Below, piece after piece: positions 59,652 to 64,000 of a stretch of DNA of 64,000 nt. Each line of letters starts with the position of its first letter. Within the stretch, counting starts at the first letter, position 1. The notes under the pieces are model-generated. The model ran no database searches. It was not told the DNA's origin and was given only the letters and a program-made list of their open reading frames with translations. The stretch covers positions 140,607 to 204,606 of the forward strand of contig QJNS01000142.1 of the NCBI GenBank assembly GCA_004154925.1, given 5' to 3'. The stretch is from Monosporascus cannonballus. Its lineage: Eukaryota; Ascomycota; Sordariomycetes; Xylariales. The position numbers and the translations under genes are program-made.

Positions 59652-60647
59652 ATGGCTTCAGAGACGGGTCGCCACGGGGGCATCACCCCGGAGCAACTCG
59701 AGCAGTTCAACCGCGACGGCTACCTGATCATACGCAACGCCCTGCCGCCGACGACGGTCGGGGCGCTCCTCGACGAGACGCACTCCCTGCTCGACTCGTT
59801 CTCGCTCGCCGACCACCCGATGACCAAGTTCAGCACGGGCGAGAGGTCGGCGCACGTGGGGGACGACTACTTCCTGTCGTCGGGGGACAAGATCCGGTTC
59901 TTCTTCGAGGAGGACGCCTTCTCGCCGGCGACGGGCGAGCTGGCGAGGCCCAAGGCGCGCGCCATCAACAAGATCGGGCACGCGCTGCACGCGCTGTCGC
60001 CGCCGTTCGCCGCCCTGCTCGACCCGGCGCTGAACCCGGACCTGCTGGGCGCCGGCACCGCGTCGGGCAGCGTGGCCGCCGGCCGCAAGGAGAGCCACCC
60101 GGCCGCCGTCGCGCGCGCCCTCGGCTTCCGCGACCCCCGCTGTCTGCAGAGCATGGTCATCTGCAAGCAGCCCGAGATCGGCGGCGCCGTGCCCCCGCAC
60201 CAGGACAGCACCTTCCTGTACACGGACCCGCCGAGCGCCGTCGGCTTCTGGTACGCGCTCGAGGACGCCACGGCCGAGAACGGATGCCTGAGTTTCCTGC
60301 CGGGGAGCCACAGGTGGGCCCCCGTGCGGCAACGCTTCGTGCGCATGCCCGAGGGCGGCACCGGGTTTGTCGATAACGATGGCCCCCAGTTTCCTCCGGG
60401 GGACGAATACGGAGAGAAGGGCATAGAGGGTGGACAAGAGGAGGGACAGTACAAGATGGGCGAGGTCAAGGCCGGCGACTTAGTCCTGATACACGGCAAC
60501 ACTCTGCACAAGAGCGAGAGGAATACGAGCAACAAGGGACGGATCATTTACACGTTCCACGTTATCGAAGCAGAGGGGACAAAGTATGACGAGCGTAACT
60601 GGTTACAGCCGTCTCCGGAGGGCTTCACGAAGCTTTACCGGGACTAA
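59652..60647 (+). CDS. Phytanoyl-CoA dioxygenase (PhyH) family protein
   Basis: This is a single-exon gene of 331 codons with ATG at 59,652. It belongs to the Fe(II)/2-oxoglutarate oxygenases and looks most like PHYHD1-type proteins. His183 and Asp185 (PPHQDSTFLY) and His286 (HGNTLHKSERNTS) make the metal-binding triad, and Arg297 is placed to bind 2-oxoglutarate. An N-terminal ITPEQLEQFNRDGYLIIRN segment is typical. Residues about 132-150 (Gly/Ala/Ser-rich) and 233-268 look like family-atypical insertions and make it somewhat longer than the usual 290-300. The substrate is unknown. No signal peptide or C-terminal SKL is seen, so it is probably cytosolic. Confidence 0.88.
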   Translation: MASETGRHGGITPEQLEQFNRDGYLIIRNALPPTTVGALLDETHSLLDSFSLADHPMTKFSTGERSAHVGDDYFLSSGDKIRFFFEEDAFSPATGELARPKARAINKIGHALHALSPPFAALLDPALNPDLLGAGTASGSVAAGRKESHPAAVARALGFRDPRCLQSMVICKQPEIGGAVPPHQDSTFLYTDPPSAVGFWYALEDATAENGCLSFLPGSHRWAPVRQRFVRMPEGGTGFVDNDGPQFPPGDEYGEKGIEGGQEEGQYKMGEVKAGDLVLIHGNTLHKSERNTSNKGRIIYTFHVIEAEGTKYDERNWLQPSPEGFTKLYRD

Positions 60648-61695
60648 ACAATACGACCATTCCCGATGACGGTTGGCGAGTTTTTTTGCGACCCTCCGAC
60701 TTCGAGGAGTCGTCCGTCCATGGGCGCTCCTAAGCCACAAGGGCGCAGCGCCTTTGAAGTGGCATTTCAAGGTTGCTGCCACAGGAAACAAATGCAAGGG
60801 AACGGTGTAACCTGATGAATATACCTTCAATGGCTCGTGTATTTAGCGTACAACGCCGGTAGTGAGTGCCCACTCCTCTCGAAACCATATATTAAAAACC
60901 TCGTATAACACATAATGATCGTTGTCTTGATTCTTTTGCCGAATTTCAGGTTGGGGTGACTGGTTCCCAATCGCCAGTCCACCTCCCATTCGCTAGGTTA
61001 TTACTTGGAATGTGAAGAGAACTGCGGAAGCACGACGTCAGAGCGATCAGCGGGAGAGGTGGCGCGTGCGGCACAGCATCAAGATGTTTCGTTCCCATGG
61101 CCCTCGTAGATTCCTTGAACCCCTTGCGGACTTCGCGCGTCCGGCCCTCTCAACCCCTGAGAGAAGGATATGGTCTTACGTAGTTATGTGCTACGGGCCG
61201 CGCCCGGACGGCTGCTGCTGCTGACTTGGCTGACTTCCCCCTGAACTATCCGACTGATAGCGTTCGGGGACTCCCCACCTGCAGACACCGTATGGCGCTG
61301 GAGATGTACTCGAAATGACACATTTCTGAAGGATTCAAGATGCGTTGGACAGTGCCCCTCGGGTGGGTCGCCTGGTCTTGGGTTTTTCGAACGGGGGTGT
61401 AAGCCGAGCGTAACACCACACCCTGACCGGATAGTAACTGGGCATGTAACAGATTGTGAGGCTCCGCCACACCAGGCTCGAAGGGGAGGCTCTCCCGCCC
61501 CCAGCGAAACCAGACAGACAAACGGACAGGGTGTCCGTCGGCGGGAAAGAGGGACCAGGGAGGGTTTGCATCAGTCTCCCGCACCACGATCCCCTTTTTA
61601 TTTCACTCCAACGAGTCATCCATCCCCTTCGGCTACCAATCAACCGCGCGTTGTGGAAAGCCCCGCTGCGTCGCCCCGACTTTACGCATGCCAAA
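60648..61695. other. Intergenic, 1.05 kb
   Basis: This is the upstream region of the type II membrane protein gene and the 3' region of the dioxygenase gene. A frame that begins at 61,456 with GTG is open into the next gene, but the first in-frame ATG is at 61,696. Nothing else is recognised. Confidence 0.6.
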
Positions 61696-63672
61696 ATGCC
61701 GCCGCCTCCTGGAAGGCCGCCGCATGGATCCGGTCCCGACGAATACGAGATGGACACATCCCCGAAGGTCCTACTGCCCACCTCCAACAACGGCGCCGTA
61801 GTCAGCTCGGGTCCCCAGCTTCGCGGCAGCGGGGATGCCGCGCTGCCGGAGCCCACATGGACGACATCGGAGGACACGTCGTCGCAGCCCGCGTCCGCGC
61901 CGGAGCAGACGGCGATGAAGGACCCGGTAGCGTGGGAGGTGCCCGCGGATGGGAAGAAGGCCACGGGCCGGGGGCGGAAATACAAGCACTGGTACTGCTG
62001 TTGGTGCTGCGGGCTCTGCGGGCTGCCGCGGCGGTGGAGGTGGGTCGTCGGCGTCCTCACGACGCTGGTGCTGCTCGCGATAATCGCCGGCGCCGTGGTC
62101 GGCTCGGTCGTGAGAGATATGTGGCACTACCGCTCCTACTCGGGCGGCTCGGTGCGCACGTCGACGGTTGACAAACCGTGGGAGTTCAGCAAGCTCGCGG
62201 CGCTCAGCTGGACCGACGGTGCCAATGCGACGCGCCGCGCCGTCTTCTACCAGATCGAGGGCGCCCTGATGCTGCGGCAGTACCACTCGGGCAACCAGTC
62301 GTGGACGCCGCACAACATTGTAAGCATACGTCCATGAGCTGCCTCTACCTGCTTCTTGGCCGGCCCGTCTTGGGGGAGCAACTTGCCGGTTCTATTCGGG
62401 CATTAAAGCGCTTGTCTCTTGAGACGTGGTTGAGTTGCTCTAGTCACCCCCTGACGTCCATCACCGCGGCCACTCGCTGACCCCTGAACACTCACGACAG
62501 AGCGCAGACTTCGCCCCGCAGAACCTCAACGTGCCGAACGTGAAGCCGGCGACGCCGTTGGCGGTCGCCGCGACACCACCCCCGCCCCGACGCAGCGGGG
62601 ACGTCCCCTTCTCCGCGGCGCTCTACTACATGAACATGGACAACGAGATCCGCGAGGTGGTCAGCAACGACGAGGACCTGGCGGTGTGGAGGTACGGCGA
62701 GGACCACCCGCCGCGCAGCGTCGCCAACTACACGCAGCTGGCGGCGGCGCCCGACTTCTGCAGTACTGGCTGCCGCAACGCCTTCTGCTACACGTACCAG
62801 GACCGTGACCAGAGGGTCATGCTGGCCTGCGGCGACGACTGGGCCAACGCCACGCGGCTCGACGGCGCGCACCCCGGCGGCGCGCTGGCCCTGATCCCCG
62901 TCGCCGCCGCCGCCGCGCGAAGCGAAAACGGTGGTGGCGATAGTGATGATGCGCGCCCCAACGAGCTGCGCCTGTTCCACTACACTGACACGAACGTGAA
63001 GATGTTCCGCATCCGGAACGATTCGAGCTGGGACGTAGGTACGTAAAATCAAGCCATCCGATTCAATCGAGCAGGCCACAGGACAACATCCCCCCCACCC
63101 CCCCTCCCTCCGAGCTGTTAAGAGTGAAGGGGGCGAGCCTCCTGTCCCGATTGAAGCGAATGCTGACCAAGTCACGACATGTGTGTGCAGGAGAGGAGTC
63201 CGTCCTCAGCTCGCTGGAGCCGGCGACAATGTACAGCGGCAGCGCGGGCTACGGGCCCGTTTTGCCGCAGGTGGTGGCGGCGCCCTCGGGCGCGGACCTC
63301 GCCGGCATGTTCGCGTTCGCGCTGGGCGGGGACCACCGGCAGGGCGGCGTCGCCAGCTGGTACAACGGCACCGGGAGAGAGTGGGCGGAGCGAGGCCGGT
63401 ACGTCGAGTTCGGCGGGGCCCGCGACTCCTCCGACTCCTCCGTCGACCACTACTGGACCTACTCCCTGGAAGCGGCGGCCATCGCCATGGACCACGCCGG
63501 CTCCTTCTATGCCGCCGTTGTCCGCGACTGGCAGGTCGCGCTGTACGCCTGGGACCCCGCGGTGGACCCCTTCGCGCTGGAGCCTGCCGGCGAGATCGAT
63601 ATTTCCGAGATATGTCGTTTGAAAATGGAAATAGACGCAGGTTATGAGTGCATTAAATCAGCGAATCAGTAA
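61696..63672 (+). CDS. Type II membrane protein with lectin-like ectodomain, three exons
   Basis: Exons are 61,696-62,319, 62,501-63,038 and 63,191-63,672, with introns of 181 and 152 nt, giving 547 residues in frame. The N-terminal 100 residues are a Pro/Ser/Thr-rich cytoplasmic tail, followed by a Cys cluster CCWCCGLCGL (101-110), then basic residues and a transmembrane helix at about 115-138. The rest (140-547) would face the lumen or outside. It contains repeated motifs such as LAALSWTDG...RAVFYQIEG, reminiscent of the fungal fucose-specific lectin-like beta-propeller, and NxS/T sites. The fold assignment is my inference from motif rhythm. The role is unknown. The final 25 codons are poorly conserved-looking, so the 3' end of the model is the least certain part. 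Confidence 0.72.
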
Positions 63673-64000
63673 GCATCTACAGCATGGGCATGGGAGGGTG
63701 GCTCCTTCATAGAGTCACAGGTATAGGGCGTCCCAGTTACCGTATTTACCAGCCACCTTATTTCCCGACATTGAACTGGTACAGCTGTGGCGCGTGGTAG
63801 TAGCGGTGGGGGAGGGTTGTCTTTTTGTTGTTTGTTCGCTACCACCGGGAAACACAACGCGGCGTCGTTTGGGAACAGCACTGCTCCTGAGAAAACTTCA
63901 TGTGGAGGATGACGCGCCTGCCGCCCGGTCTTCCTGCGCTGAGACGTGCTGAGATAATGGCTCAGGATAATATTTCCTGAAACTGCATGAGAGAGGGGGG
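63673..64000. other. Downstream sequence to window end
   Basis: These 328 bp follow the membrane protein stop codon. A - strand frame at 63,666-63,881 lacks any motif. I see no feature. Confidence 0.5.

Noticed and set aside
39604..63672. Secondary-metabolite gene cluster
   Set aside because: A dioxygenase and an FAD dehydrogenase are present, but no polyketide, peptide or terpene synthase, tailoring P450, transporter or pathway regulator is seen, and housekeeping genes lie between them.
1..64000. CRISPR array
   Set aside because: The only regularly spaced short repeats are the contiguous 35-bp LTR units, which have no spacers, and the genome is fungal.

Overview
This window is nuclear DNA from a filamentous ascomycete (Pezizomycotina). 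The evidence is split genes with short introns (47-181 nt, mostly 47-86), CTAAC/CTGAC branch sites and GT...AG borders, ascomycete-type proteins (GtaA-like glutaminase, SPF27, PKA regulatory subunit, neutral ceramidase), and a large AT-rich block whose repeats differ by C-to-T and G-to-A changes, the mark of repeat-induced point mutation (RIP). I cannot name the species.

Positions 1-35,117 form a RIP-degraded AT-rich block with no intact host gene. It is a nest of retroelements. Copy A (545-7440, + strand) is a full-length Ty3/Gypsy chromovirus with two 398-bp LTRs, a CTAAA target duplication, gag zinc knuckle, RT, RNase H, integrase and C-terminal chromodomain. Copy B (20,311-27,004, - strand) is the same family with an ATATA duplication. 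Copy C (27,512-33,590, -) and copy D (33,591-35,117, +) are truncated and meet head-to-tail in opposite orientation. Copy B sits inside a different, short element (19,300-27,511, -) with 165-bp LTRs whose whole interior is one gag-like frame with a CCHC knuckle and no pol. Its primer-binding site is complementary to the predicted 5' end of its own RNA, which is Tf1-style self-priming. A 1.85-kb pogo/Fot1-like DNA transposon (30,163-32,011) lies inside copy C. About 12 kb (7441-19,299) is RIP-degraded beyond confident classification.

The composition changes abruptly at 35,117/35,118, where the LTR of copy D ends. A further pogo-type transposase fragment lies just beyond it (35,118-35,560), followed by 4 kb without a recognisable gene.

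Positions 39,604-63,672 hold nine genes: a secreted glutaminase A (+), a secreted Asp-box/sialidase-fold protein (-), a neutral ceramidase (-), splicing factor SPF27 (+), the cAMP-dependent protein kinase regulatory subunit (-), an FAD-dependent dehydrogenase (-), ethanolamine-phosphate cytidylyltransferase (-), a phytanoyl-CoA dioxygenase-family protein (+) and a type II membrane protein with a lectin-like ectodomain (+). Exon models were worked out by hand and close in frame for all split genes. The three genes nearest the AT-rich block all encode secreted or membrane-anchored hydrolase-type proteins. The other genes are housekeeping or metabolic, and no secondary-metabolite cluster is present.
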